A stretch of DNA of 53,851 bases from CAZADA01 sp964636945 (GCA_964636945.1 CAZWVH010000012.1:1-53851); one strand, 5' to 3'; shown: positions 42,380 through 51,510, counted from the first letter of the stretch. Translations and numbers: made by a program. Notes: a model not told the origin generated them from the sequence alone.

Positions 42380-44710
42380 CTATTCGACCATTTCCGGTTC
42401 GTTAGGTGCGTCCTCATCGCCATTGTCCCGGCCTTTGGTGTCGGAGTTGGGCTTGATGTCGAACGCCAATTTGTCACCGTCCTTGGGATCGATATCCACC
42501 TTCACCACGCCGCCCTTTTTCAGCGAGCCAAACAAGATTTCATCGGCCAGCGGTTTTTTGATGTGTTCTTGGATCACGCGGGCCAACGGCCGCGCGCCAT
42601 TAAACTCGTCATAACCGCGGTCGGCCAACCAATCTTGAGCCTCGGGGGTCAGTTCAAAGGTGACATTGCGATCTTCCAACTGCGCTTCCAGCTGCAGCAT
42701 GAACTTGGACACCACTTTGTGGATGACGTCACGTGGCAGGGAGGCAAACGCCACGGTGGCGTCCAGCCGATTGCGGAATTCTGGCGTGAACAGGCGTTTG
42801 ATCGCCTCAGTGTCCTCACCTTCCTTGCGCCCACGGCCAAAGCCGATGGCATTTTTCTGGTTCTCAGACGCACCGGCATTGGTGGTCATAATCAACACCA
42901 CATTGCGAAAATCGATCTTCTTGCCGTTGGCGTCGGTGAGCGTGCCATTATCCATCACCTGCAACAGAATGTTAAAGATGTCGGGGTGGGCCTTCTCGAT
43001 CTCATCGAGCAACAACACACAATAGGGGTGCTGGTCCACTTGATCGGTGAGCAGACCGCCTTGATCATAGCCCACATAGCCTGGAGGCGCGCCGATCAAA
43101 CGGGAGACCGTGTGGCGCTCCATATATTCGGACATGTCAAAGCGAAGCAATTCCACGCCCATAATAGAGGCGAGCGATCGGGCCACTTCGGTTTTGCCCA
43201 CGCCCGTCGGGCCCGAGAACAGATAACAGCCAATGGGCTTGTTGGGTTCGCGCAGACCGGCCCGGGCCAGCTTGATCGACGAGGCCAACTGATCGATGGC
43301 TTCATCCTGACCGAACACCATGCGACGCAAATCATCGCCCAAGTTTTTCAACACGCTGGCGTCGGATTTGTTCACCGATTTGGGAGGAATGCGCGCCATT
43401 TTGGCGATGATCGCCTCCACGTCGCCAACCCGGATCTGCTTGCGGCGTTTGTCGATCGGCAACAGCATTTGGCTGGCGCCAACCTCGTCGATCACGTCGA
43501 TGGCCTTGTCCGGCAGTTTGCGATCCGTGAGATACCGGCTCGAAAGCTACACCGCAGCCTTAAAGGCCTCATTGGTGTATTTCACCTGGTGGTAATCTTC
43601 GAAATAGGGCTTCAGGCCCTGCAGGATTTTAACTGCGTCCGTCGTGTTCGGTTCAGGCACGTCGATTTTTTGGAATCGGCGGGCGAGCGCCCGATCCTTC
43701 TCAAAGTGCTGGCGATATTCTTTATAAGTGGTCGAGCCCATGCAGCGCAGATTTCCTGACTGCAGCGCGGGTTTGAGCAAGTTGGACGCGTCCATGGCGC
43801 CGCCAGACGTGGCGCCCGCGCCAATCACGGTGTGGATTTCATCAATGAAAAGCACCGATTTGGGGTGGTTCTCAAGCTCCTTGATCACCGCCTTAATGCG
43901 CTCTTCAAAGTCGCCGCGATACCGCGTTCCGGCTAGCAGTGCGCCCATATCCAGCGAGAAGATCGTGGCGTCCTCAAGCACTTCAGGAACTTCGCTTTCC
44001 ACGATCTTGCGCGCCAACCCTTCGGCGATGGCGGTTTTGCCCACCCCAGGATCGCCGACAAGCAGCGGATTGTTTTTGCGTCGCCGGCACAACACCTGGA
44101 TGCAGCGCTCAACTTCGTTGGCCCGGCCAATCAAGGGATCAATTGCACCCTTGCGCGCCCGTTCGTTCAAGTTCACGCAATATGATCGCAGGGCTTCAGC
44201 GCCGCCTTTGACTGGGCGCTCTTCTTCAGCGTCCGATGCGCCGCGCGCAGGTCGACTTTCGGCTGCTCCAGCACGCTTGGCGATCCCATGGGAGATGAAA
44301 TTCACCGCGTCATAGCGAGTCATGTCCTGCTCTTGCAGGAAGTAAGCGGCGTGGCTCTCGCGCTCGGAGAACAGCGCCACAAGCACGTTTGCGCCCGTCA
44401 CTTCGTCGCGGTTAGACGATTGCACATGAATGACCGCGCGTTGGATGACGCGCTGAAATCCTGCTGTCGGCTTTGCTTCATCAACGCGATCGGTGACCAC
44501 GCCTTCCAGGTCCTCATCGACGAATTGAGTGACCACGCGGCGCAGCTCATCGAGCTCCACATTGCAGGCGCGCATCACATTCGAGGCTTCCTCGTCGTCG
44601 ATCAACGCCAACAGCAGATGCTCCAGCGTTGCGTACTCGTGCCTGCGCTCATTGGCATAACCAATGGCGCGATGAAGTGTCTCTTCCAAATTCCGGGAGA
44701 ATGAAGGCAC
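42380..44710 (-). pseudogene. clpA: ATP-dependent Clp protease ATP-binding subunit ClpA, interrupted by one in-frame amber codon
   Basis: 777 codons, the normal ClpA length. The GTG start at 44710 has AAGGAG eight bases upstream and begins PSFSRNLEETLHRAIGYANERRHEYATLEHLLLAL (the N domain that binds ClpS). D1 carries GDPGVGKTAIA, D2 carries SGPTGVGKTEVA, and both Walker B regions are intact. Codon 388 (43547-43549) is TAG where Glu is expected: AAV-stop-LSSRYLTDRKLPDKAIDVIDE continues in the same frame. The N-terminal product would lack the end of D1 and all of D2. A GTG at 43495 could restart D2 only. Possibilities are a real nonsense mutation, a sequencing error, or readthrough. Confidence 0.9.
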
Positions 44711-44715
44711 GTTTA

Positions 44716-45132
44716 CTACTCCTTCTCCATCGTGCACTGTAGAGGGTGTTGGTTTCGTTTCGCTGCGTCAAGCACCTGAGCTACCTTTGTTTCAGCAACT
44801 TCGTAAGTGTATACGCCGCACAAGCCCACACCATTTTGATGCACGTGCAACATAATTTTTACCGCGTCGTCTTGGCTCTTATTAAAAATACGCTGAAGAA
44901 TTTCGACAACGAATTCCATCGGCGTATAGTCATCATTCAGCAATAAAACACGATAACGTGATGGCCTTTTCGTTTTGGGGCGCGGCTTTGTCACAACCCC
45001 AGCGTCTTGGTCAAAATCGAAGTCGCCAGCAATCCACACCGACCCAGCCTGGACTATGGCGGACAACGATAGTTTCGTGCGCGGCAATGCTGAGGTCACG
45101 CTGATTCCCGTCAATTTCGCTCGAGTGTGCAT
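44716..45132 (-). CDS. clpS: ClpS adaptor for N-end rule degradation
   Basis: 138 residues from the ATG at 45132 (AAGGGG eight bases upstream). The ClpS core starts near residue 50: RYRVLLLNDDYTPMEFVVEILQRIFNKSQDDAVKIMLHVHQNGVGLCGVYTYEVAETKVAQV, including the NDDYTPMEFV substrate pocket. The roughly 48-residue N-terminal extension is longer than usual, so an internal GTG near 45039 is an alternative start. It lies five bases before clpA. ClpS would load N-degron substrates onto ClpAP, but the partner gene here is interrupted. Confidence 0.92.
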   Translation of the reverse strand: MHTRAKLTGISVTSALPRTKLSLSAIVQAGSVWIAGDFDFDQDAGVVTKPRPKTKRPSRYRVLLLNDDYTPMEFVVEILQRIFNKSQDDAVKIMLHVHQNGVGLCGVYTYEVAETKVAQVLDAAKRNQHPLQCTMEKE

Positions 45133-45210
45133 CACTGCGTCCCCTTATTAAATATGCACCGGCTAGCGTCATGGAAGCCCCATGTCGCATTGGCATGCAC
45201 TTCAAACGTG

Positions 45211-45240
45211 AAAAAGCCCGGTCTGAGCAGACCGGGCTTT
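45211..45240 (-). terminator. Rho-independent terminator of the phasin gene
   Basis: A perfect 12-bp stem, AAAGCCCGGTCT and AGACCGGGCTTT (45213-45224 and 45229-45240), with a four-base loop. On the minus strand it ends in a run of five U residues, 50 bases after the phasin stop. Confidence 0.92.
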
Positions 45241-45289
45241 AACAACAGCATCTCAGCAAATGCTTAAGATAGGTCGCTTGCGCTGGGGA

Positions 45290-45724
45290 TTAGCGCTGCG
45301 CTTGAAACATTTCAATGGCCGCTGTGACGCGATCATTGAGCGGTTTGGTCGCGTCTTTGACCACACCAGACCAAACATCAGCCACTTTGTTCACTTCAGC
45401 CAAATACGTTTCCATCGACGATTTGGCGTACTCAGTTTGCAGCTCAACAATTTCCTGCACGCTTTTCGCGCCAGAAAACCGCTTAGCCGCCGTCACGCCG
45501 TCTTCCATCGCCTGCTTGGCAAACGTGGCGAAGTGCGTGTTCACTTGCTCCACGCCCTTGCCAGCCGATGTCATGCTCGCAACAAACGCTTCAATGTTTT
45601 GCTTACCGAAAACATTCAAATCACCAAACGCAGAGACCGCCTTTTCCACGCTGTCTTTGACGGCTTGGTTGCCGGCAAACGTGAAATTTTCGAAAGTTTC
45701 TGCGGCATTCTTCGTGTCAACCAT
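45290..45724 (-). CDS. phasin family protein
   Basis: 144 residues from the ATG at 45724 (GGAAGGA upstream). It is all-helical and has the phasin_2 pattern: FENFTFAGNQAVKDSVEKAVSAFGDLNVFGKQNIEAFVASMTSAGKGVEQVN, KQAMEDGVTAAKRFSGAKSVQEIVELQTEYAKSSMETYLAEVNKVADVWSGVVKDATKPL. Phasins coat polyhydroxyalkanoate granules, so the organism probably stores PHA. It is a single-gene unit with its own terminator. Confidence 0.92.
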   Translation of the reverse strand: MVDTKNAAETFENFTFAGNQAVKDSVEKAVSAFGDLNVFGKQNIEAFVASMTSAGKGVEQVNTHFATFAKQAMEDGVTAAKRFSGAKSVQEIVELQTEYAKSSMETYLAEVNKVADVWSGVVKDATKPLNDRVTAAIEMFQAQR

Positions 45725-45871
45725 GGCACAATCCTTCCAAACGCCAACCTGAAAATACCCTAAGGCCATCGGGCCATACCGCGCTGATAATGCTATTGCT
45801 GCGGCGCGTCAAGTCCATGCTGCACCGCACAATAACATTTTTACGCCTTTGAAAGTGCGTTTGTTTTGCGC

Positions 45872-46330
45872 TCAACCGTCAGCCATAGACGAAAGTAGTA
45901 CGTCCTTGGCTCGATTGATCCGCGCTGCAAGCCAGTCTGAACCACCATGATCGGGATGGGTCGCCTTCAATAATCGGCGATGCGCTTCCTGGACGGCCCG
46001 TGCATCTGCGCCGGGCTCCAACCCCAGTATGTCGAGCGCATCATCCACCGACATATCTGTGGATGGAGGACGAGGACGCGACTGATATCCATCGCCCTTG
46101 GTTCGTGAACCACGCCGCCCCCCGGCCAGGAGCCCCAATGCTCCCACGAAAATTGGCAGCGCCAAGAACACAGCGCCTCGGGCTAAAAAGGCCAATGCGA
46201 TCAGTATGCCGCCAACGAACAAAATCCGTCGGAGCCATCGCGCAACAACCCTCGGGTCAGCATGGACAAGCTTTTTTCCTAGGACAATCAGCCCGGCCAA
46301 CAATCCAAGCCCAATGAAAAACCAAATCAT
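45872..46330 (-). CDS. membrane-anchored J-domain protein
   Basis: A 152-residue protein. Two N-terminal hydrophobic segments (about 2-18 and 36-68) are followed by a short basic linker. The C-terminal J domain, DALDILGLEPGADARAVQEAHRRLLKATHPDHGGSDWLAARINRAKDVLL, contains the HPD tripeptide needed to stimulate DnaK. The layout matches DnaJ-like membrane proteins found beside mipZ in Caulobacter relatives. It follows mipZ by 33 bases on the same strand. Confidence 0.88.
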   Translation of the reverse strand: MIWFFIGLGLLAGLIVLGKKLVHADPRVVARWLRRILFVGGILIALAFLARGAVFLALPIFVGALGLLAGGRRGSRTKGDGYQSRPRPPSTDMSVDDALDILGLEPGADARAVQEAHRRLLKATHPDHGGSDWLAARINRAKDVLLSSMADG

Positions 46331-46363
46331 GACCAGCGCCAGAGTGTGGAAGGTCCACCAGAT

Positions 46364-47212
46364 TTAGAGCGCCAACGCGGCCCCCGCCAGTCCTGGCGCC
46401 TTCACCGAGACGAGAAACTCACGCAGTTCGTCGCGCAAACCATCAGCCATGGGCGCATGCGTGAACGGATCATCGAGTGCGGTGAGGCCTTGACCAAAAG
46501 CCGCGCGCACCGTCGGACGCTCAACAAAAGACGGCCCAAGGCGCGCACCCACCAATCGCTCCGCACGCACAAACGCTTGATCAATGCGCAGATGATCTGC
46601 ATCAGCCATATCTACCTGTCGCGCTGGAGATATGAACCAGGCTGGACCAACCTGATTGAGCTGCGCACGCCGCCGGCGCGCCTCCCACACCAATTTCGAA
46701 TAGGCGCTTGGCCGCGACGAGCCGGCTAAAAATGATCCGTCAAACAGCCGATCAAGGTCGGATTCATTATAACCAATTAGGCTGATAATGGTGTCTGACC
46801 CACGCATCGCTTCTCCGGTGAGGGGGGTTGCGCCCGCTGGAGTGTCGATGAGAACAACGTCGCAAGCGCCCAACAGTGCGGCGCGAACGTCCGGCCAACG
46901 ATCGAATTCCCTGCGCTCCACCTCTACGCCACCGCGGCCCGCATCCAGTTCGGGAAAGGCCGGCATCACCAAATCCTCACCGCGCGCTCGGCGTCGCGCG
47001 ATCCAAGACGACAGTCCGCGGTCTCGCACATCCAAATCAGCAACGCCGACGGTGACGCCCAATTTCAGCAACGCCACGGCCAAATGCGTCACCAAGGTTG
47101 TTTTGCCAACCCCGCCCGAAGGACTGGACACGACAATGCACGACGACAAATGCGACGGCCGACGATCATGGCCGCGATCAAAATGTTCGTCACGACGAAG
47201 GGCTTCAGCCAT
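46364..47212 (-). CDS. mipZ: MipZ-type division-plane ATPase, divergent (signature lysine absent)
   Basis: 282 residues from the ATG at 47212 (GGAG seven bases upstream). It is a ParA/MinD superfamily ATPase with VSSPSGGVGKTTLVTHLAVALL (Walker A), VGVADLDVRDRGLSSW, VVLIDTPAG (Walker B) and the MipZ-like RPSAYSKLVWEARRRRA and FGQGLTALDD segments. MipZ forms ParB-anchored gradients that block FtsZ near the poles. The context (panC divergent, J-domain gene downstream) matches caulobacters. The deviant Walker A signature Lys is Ser32, codon TCG at 47117-47119, while Lys37 of GKT is kept. This should alter dimerisation or hydrolysis. Confidence 0.82.
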   Translation of the reverse strand: MAEALRRDEHFDRGHDRRPSHLSSCIVVSSPSGGVGKTTLVTHLAVALLKLGVTVGVADLDVRDRGLSSWIARRRARGEDLVMPAFPELDAGRGGVEVERREFDRWPDVRAALLGACDVVLIDTPAGATPLTGEAMRGSDTIISLIGYNESDLDRLFDGSFLAGSSRPSAYSKLVWEARRRRAQLNQVGPAWFISPARQVDMADADHLRIDQAFVRAERLVGARLGPSFVERPTVRAAFGQGLTALDDPFTHAPMADGLRDELREFLVSVKAPGLAGAALAL

Positions 47213-47506
47213 GATGGCGCTCCAAAACCGTTGACCAGGCGCACAGGCTGGTGTCACGTGACAACCAAGAACCGCTCTCGCAGGAGAGCTGGCAAGAGTG
47301 CGCAAGGGATTGATATTGCGTTTGATTTCTCTCCCAACGCTCGTTCAGCCGGCATTGACCGCGAAACTCTGGGTCGCGGTTCACTGGAGAGTTGCGAAGG
47401 GAACTTAACACTGGGCTCATACTGTGAGCGAGCGGGTGATTTGGTTAATAAGTGGTAAAAACTATGATTTGGTTAATGGATATACTTACGGCGGTTTTAT
47501 AACGAC
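47213..47506. promoter_or_regulatory. divergent mipZ-panC intergenic region with direct repeats
   Basis: A gene-free 294-bp region. TGATTTGGTTAAT occurs at 47437-47449 and again at 47465-47477, 28 bases apart. Within it, TTAA-N7-TAAA (47445-47459) matches the CtrA box TTAA-N7-TTAA at seven of eight positions. The panC side is AT-rich and must hold its promoter. CtrA involvement is inference. Confidence 0.4.
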
Positions 47507-48391
47507 ATGCCTGCCCCATCACTCTTTCAAGACTTGGCTGTTGCAAACGATCTTGCTGCGTTGCGGCGGATTTTGTCCGCTTGGCGGGAGGACAATGTGT
47601 CCATCGCGCTCGTCCCCACCATGGGCGCCTTGCATGAAGGGCATTTATCGCTAATTGATCTCGCTGCGCGCCACGCTGACCGCGTCGTCGCCAGCATCTT
47701 TGTTAATCCCGCCCAATTTGCGCCCAACGAAGACTTTGCCGCCTATCCACGCGATTTTGATGACGACGTGGAAAAGCTAGCCGCGCGCCCCTGCCACTTG
47801 GTCTATGCGCCAACACCAATGGATATGTACCCCGACGGCCATGCATCGCAAATCAAGGTCGACGGCCCCTCTGAAGGTCTTGAGAGCGCGGCGAGACCGC
47901 ATTTCTTCGTCGGCGTCGCGACCATAGTGGCGAAACTGTTCAATCAGATCAGACCCGAAGTCGCGGTTTTTGGCGAAAAAGACTACCAACAATTGTTGGT
48001 TATTCGTCAGTTGAACCGTGACCTTGACTTCAACATTGAGATTGTCGCGGGCCCCACTGCGCGCGAGTCGGATGGCCTTGCCATGTCCTCGCGCAATCGC
48101 CGCTTGACCCCCGAACAGCGCAACATTGCCGCTCAGCTCTATTCCGTCCTATGCCACGCCGCGATCGCGTTTCGTGCAGGCGTCCCACCGTCAGAGGTGG
48201 AGCACACTGCGGAACGTGCGCTATTGAGAGCTGGCTTTGACAGTATCGATTACGTGGCGTTGCGCGACGCCGACACCCTGGGTCCAGTGGATCAGGGCGA
48301 TCCGCGCCAAGACGTTCGGTTATTGGCCGCAGCGCGACTCGCGAATTTGCGCTTGATTGACAACATCGCCGTAGATAGGCGCTCGGCGTAG
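47507..48391 (+). CDS. panC: pantoate--beta-alanine ligase
   Basis: A 294-residue enzyme making pantothenate from pantoate and beta-alanine. Signature segments are VPTMGALHEGHLSLI (the HIGH-like motif), VASIFVNPAQFAPNEDFAAYPRDFDDD, VGVATIVAKLFNQIRPEVAVFGEKDYQQLLVIRQL and DGLAMSSRNRRL (the KMSKS-like motif). It is divergent from mipZ, as in Caulobacter relatives. It ends four bases before the convergent DUF1489 gene. Confidence 0.96.
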   Translation: MPAPSLFQDLAVANDLAALRRILSAWREDNVSIALVPTMGALHEGHLSLIDLAARHADRVVASIFVNPAQFAPNEDFAAYPRDFDDDVEKLAARPCHLVYAPTPMDMYPDGHASQIKVDGPSEGLESAARPHFFVGVATIVAKLFNQIRPEVAVFGEKDYQQLLVIRQLNRDLDFNIEIVAGPTARESDGLAMSSRNRRLTPEQRNIAAQLYSVLCHAAIAFRAGVPPSEVEHTAERALLRAGFDSIDYVALRDADTLGPVDQGDPRQDVRLLAAARLANLRLIDNIAVDRRSA

Positions 48392-48395
48392 GCTC

Positions 48396-48830
48396 TTACC
48401 AAGCGCCGACCTCAAGCAGTTGGCGTCGTAACGCGTCCGGTAACGCCGCTGCGCCGGGCGTTGCCTTGAGGTCAGCCGGCGCATCGTCGACCGAGAGATA
48501 ACGCCACCCCTGAAACGCCTTGCGGGGCGTGAGTTCGGTCTCGACCAATTTTGGATCAAGCACAATGGCGCAATGGCGCGAACCGTCTTGCCCGCGGGTT
48601 TCCTCAAAATCCACAACCAGTTGGCGTGCGGTGATTAACCCCTTGATCACCCAGTACAGCGAGCCGCCATTGCACAGTTCCTCAGCGCGTTTGGGGCGAT
48701 GGCGCGTCACATGAACGGGATACGGTTCGCCGCCAGCGCGCACTCTCGCTTCAATGACTTTTTCCTGCCACGCCCGGAGACTGTGCAAGCCGGTCGATCC
48801 TGCCGCAAGTTTGATCAAATGAATCGCCAT
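48396..48830 (-). CDS. DUF1489 family protein
   Basis: 144 residues. It matches the alphaproteobacterial DUF1489 family: MAIHLIKLAAGSTGLHSLRAWQ, the conserved HVTRHRPKRAEELCNGGSLYWVIKGLITARQ, and HCAIVLDPKLVETELTPRKAFQGWRYLSVDDAPADL near the end. No signal or membrane segment. The family is of unknown function; the sequence suggests a compact cytoplasmic protein. It is tail-to-tail with panC. Confidence 0.88.
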   Translation of the reverse strand: MAIHLIKLAAGSTGLHSLRAWQEKVIEARVRAGGEPYPVHVTRHRPKRAEELCNGGSLYWVIKGLITARQLVVDFEETRGQDGSRHCAIVLDPKLVETELTPRKAFQGWRYLSVDDAPADLKATPGAAALPDALRRQLLEVGAW

Positions 48831-48886
48831 CAAATTTAACTAAGCAATCAATTTCGATTCAGCCAGGCGTCTTCCCCAACCCGTCC

Positions 48887-49615
48887 TCACTCATCGCGCA
48901 CCGCCGATGCGGGGATCGCCTCGAAATCACTATTGGTGACAATCACGGTTTCAGAGAAGGATTTGAAAAAAGCGCGCCCTGACACGCTTGTGGTGGACTC
49001 CACCGTCACCAGCGGCCCGCCCGGCCAGGCTTCCTCGAAAATCAATTGGGAGTCAAAACGTTCAATCACGGCCATGGGATTTGGCTTAAATTCTTCTGAG
49101 GCGTGAAGCCGGTAGCCGACAAGACGGCCACCATTTTTGGCCACGCGAATTTCCGCGCTGACGTGCTCGGCAATGGCGTTGTGCTGGTCATCTTCTCGCG
49201 GCGCACCAGCCGAATACACAATAATATTATCGTCTTCACTCAACATCGCGATGGGCGCTGCGGCAAGTTTCTCAGCATCATCGACGACGGCGTCGCCTGC
49301 GGTTTCTTCACCCGTTTGCAAAGCGCCTAATGCCTCGTCAGCGCGTTTGCTCGACCCCGCTTCGGGGCTGATCAACACCCACCAGGAGCCCGCCTCCCCG
49401 CGCGGATCAAAGCGGGCCACCATTGCATCTTGATCAGCCGAACGGATCGACCGCGTGAAGGCCATGGCGTCGACCGAGGACGCCCGCTGGTTCGCATCAG
49501 CGATGGCCGCAGCCAGCAGAGCGGGAATCTCTTCGTCATTAGACCCGGACACTTGGGCCAGGCCAGCCTGAGAAGTTATCAATACAGCAGCTGTCACAGT
49601 GATCAATCGACGCAT
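48887..49615 (-). CDS. exported protein of unknown function
   Basis: A 242-residue protein with a signal peptide (residues 1-20, MRRLITVTAAVLITSQAGLA). The mature protein is acidic, with mixed alpha/beta segments such as AMAFTRSIRSADQDAMVARFDPRGEAGSWWVLISPEAG and AEIRVAKNGGRLVGYRLHASEEFKPNPMAVIERFDSQLIFEEAWPGGPLVTVESTTSVSGRAFFKSF. The conserved-looking FDP and W residues suggest a folded periplasmic domain. I do not recognise a family. Confidence 0.7.
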   Translation of the reverse strand: MRRLITVTAAVLITSQAGLAQVSGSNDEEIPALLAAAIADANQRASSVDAMAFTRSIRSADQDAMVARFDPRGEAGSWWVLISPEAGSSKRADEALGALQTGEETAGDAVVDDAEKLAAAPIAMLSEDDNIIVYSAGAPREDDQHNAIAEHVSAEIRVAKNGGRLVGYRLHASEEFKPNPMAVIERFDSQLIFEEAWPGGPLVTVESTTSVSGRAFFKSFSETVIVTNSDFEAIPASAVRDE

Positions 49616-49702
49616 GGATTATGTTCCTTTTGCGAGCATTGTCCGGCCGCGCCAACGGCCAAAACTCAACCATGTCAAATAGGCCCGTAGTCGGTAAAAA
49701 CC

Positions 49703-50515
49703 CTATTCGACCACCCAGTTGGGTTTGCGCTTTTCGATGAATGCGGCCAATCCCTCACGGCCCTCGTCGGAGGCGCGGCGCGCAGCAATCCGTTGAGCTG
49801 TTTCGAGGTCCAGATCGGCTGAGATCCGTCGCCCGGCCAGCTCACGCACCAAGGCCTTGGCGTCGGCCACAGCGCCGGGGGCGGCGGCCAGACACTGGCC
49901 CACTTGGCGTGCGCCTTCTTCATCAAGCCTTGTTTCATCATCAACCACAAAATGCACCAGGCCGATCTGTTCAGCGTAGTCAGCATCAAATCCTTCGGCC
50001 GTGGCGAACAGAGCGCGGGCGCGCGACGGGCCAATGGCGTCCATGACGAAGGGGCTGATCGTGGCTGGCGTGAGGCCTAGCAATATTTCGGTGAACCGGA
50101 ACTTGGTTCCTTTCACGGCCACGGCCACATCGCATGCGGCCACCAATCCGGCGCCACCACCTATGGCGGCGCCATGCACGAGAGCGACGGTCAATTGCGG
50201 CGCCTCATACACCGTGCGCAACATTTCGGCCAATTGGCGCGCATCGGCGAGATTGGCCGCTTTGTCCTGTCGCGCCGCGGCGCGCATCCAATCAGCGTCC
50301 GCCCCGGCGCAAAACACTTTGCCTTCACCGCGCAAGAGCACGCAACGAACCGCCCGATCGTTCGCAATCTCCTTGAACATGGCGGTCAACGCCGCAATCG
50401 TCTGAGCATCAAACGCATTACGCCGGTCTGGGCGGTTCAGCCTCACCTCCACAACGCCGGGCGAGAGATCACGCCGCAAAACCGACATTGATTGAGTTGC
50501 GTTACTCGCCGACAT
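49703..50515 (-). CDS. enoyl-CoA hydratase/isomerase family protein, probably methylglutaconyl-CoA hydratase-like
   Basis: About 270 residues from the ATG at 50515; 50488 is an alternative. It has the crotonase fold: the oxyanion-hole segment VLLRGEGKVFCAGADADWMR, the second loop ALVHGAAIGGGAGLVAACDVAVAV, and the catalytic Glu region FTEILLGLTPATISPFVMDAIG. The GADxxWMR form and the PAxISPFV segment are typical of methylglutaconyl-CoA hydratases of leucine degradation, but no other leucine-catabolic genes are nearby. The start overlaps the end of the GH24-like gene by 14 bases. Confidence 0.85.
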   Translation of the reverse strand: MSASNATQSMSVLRRDLSPGVVEVRLNRPDRRNAFDAQTIAALTAMFKEIANDRAVRCVLLRGEGKVFCAGADADWMRAAARQDKAANLADARQLAEMLRTVYEAPQLTVALVHGAAIGGGAGLVAACDVAVAVKGTKFRFTEILLGLTPATISPFVMDAIGPSRARALFATAEGFDADYAEQIGLVHFVVDDETRLDEEGARQVGQCLAAAPGAVADAKALVRELAGRRISADLDLETAQRIAARRASDEGREGLAAFIEKRKPNWVVE

Positions 50516-51443
50516 AACTGGCTTCTGACTCACATAAAAAAATATCACGTTCGATAATACGCCGAGAAGTCAAATGCGTGTTCTCTTCTCCGTTTACTTT
50601 GTTCCACTTCAGAAATTCTTCGGCAGCGCCCTCGCGGTCACCCTCATTGAATTTGGCCAATAGCGTTGAATTGCGAAAATTCGTGATCCCCACATTGTAA
50701 ATCATGGCGATCATGGCTGAGAATTCGTTCTCGGTCACAGGGGCCGTCAGCAATTGTTTCAACAATTCCTCGCGTGAACGCAGGTCCTCCTTCAGGAACG
50801 CTTCGGCTTTGGCCTGATCGATAACCATGCCCTCGGTTACGCTGTCTCCGCCATGCCCATAACCAATCAAAAGCTTGCCGGATGGCCCGGTGTACGCCTC
50901 CAGCCGCAAGCCCTCGTGGGACTTGATCAGATCGACCACGGCCTGATTGGTGGTGAGCGACGAATAAGGACGTGAAGCGCGGTCCTGTGGTGGTCCGCTG
51001 CAGTAAACGGCTTCAACGGCCTCAGGCGCGATTTCGGAATAGTCCACCGCATCGGCGTCATCAATGTCCAGGTCCGCTACGGCGCCAAGGCTGGGATCGG
51101 CGGAAGTGTCGCCCAAGTCCACATCACCGCCCACCGAGGCTGGGAGTGCGTCACCAGCGCCATCGGCTTGCGCAGGAGTCTCACTGAGCGCCGCCCCATC
51201 GGCGGCTTCGTCATTGCCATTTTGATCAGAAGCTATGGCAGCTGCAGCAGGCGATGTCGGTTCTGGCGTCGTACTGGGCTCAGACGAATTGTCGTCAATA
51301 GGCTCGCGTGAACTCTCGTCGCTGGATTCAGCAACCGCAGTTTCACCCATGTCTTCTACGAATGGAGGTTCCGGCATCACCAAAAACGCCCAACCCACCC
51401 CAATCAGCGCGGCCCACAGCAAACGCGCATTCAACCCGGACAT
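50502..51443 (-). CDS. degenerate GH24 lysozyme-like protein with N-terminal membrane anchor
   Basis: 313 residues from the ATG at 51443 (GGGAG six bases upstream). One N-terminal hydrophobic helix (about 7-23) is followed by an acidic, disordered-looking Ser/Glu/Asp/Pro/Ala linker to about residue 150. A T4-lysozyme-like domain then runs LIKSHEGLRLEAYTGPSGKLLIGYGHGG ... NEFSAMIAMIYNVGITNFRNSTLLAKFNEGD. The catalytic Glu is kept (near 176), but residues aligned with T4 Asp20 and Thr26 are Gly and Leu. Muramidase activity is therefore doubtful and a binding or scaffolding role more likely. SpmX, also GH24-like, is the next gene upstream. Confidence 0.82.
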   Translation of the reverse strand: MSGLNARLLWAALIGVGWAFLVMPEPPFVEDMGETAVAESSDESSREPIDDNSSEPSTTPEPTSPAAAAIASDQNGNDEAADGAALSETPAQADGAGDALPASVGGDVDLGDTSADPSLGAVADLDIDDADAVDYSEIAPEAVEAVYCSGPPQDRASRPYSSLTTNQAVVDLIKSHEGLRLEAYTGPSGKLLIGYGHGGDSVTEGMVIDQAKAEAFLKEDLRSREELLKQLLTAPVTENEFSAMIAMIYNVGITNFRNSTLLAKFNEGDREGAAEEFLKWNKVNGEENTHLTSRRIIERDIFLCESEASYVGE

Positions 51444-51510
51444 TCGCCCCTCCCTCAATCCAAGCTGACTTAGATAGGCGCAAAAACTGTCTCATAGCAA
51501 ATGTATGGCG

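Noticed and set aside
43493..43549. Frameshift or insertion as the cause of the clpA interruption
   Set aside because: The frame is unchanged on both sides of the TAG and no codon is missing, so a single substitution is sufficient.
42563..43759. A 398-residue plus-strand frame opposite clpA, spanning the amber codon
   Set aside because: Antisense shadow: the composition is His/Arg-rich with no family resemblance, and the minus strand encodes unmistakable ClpA.
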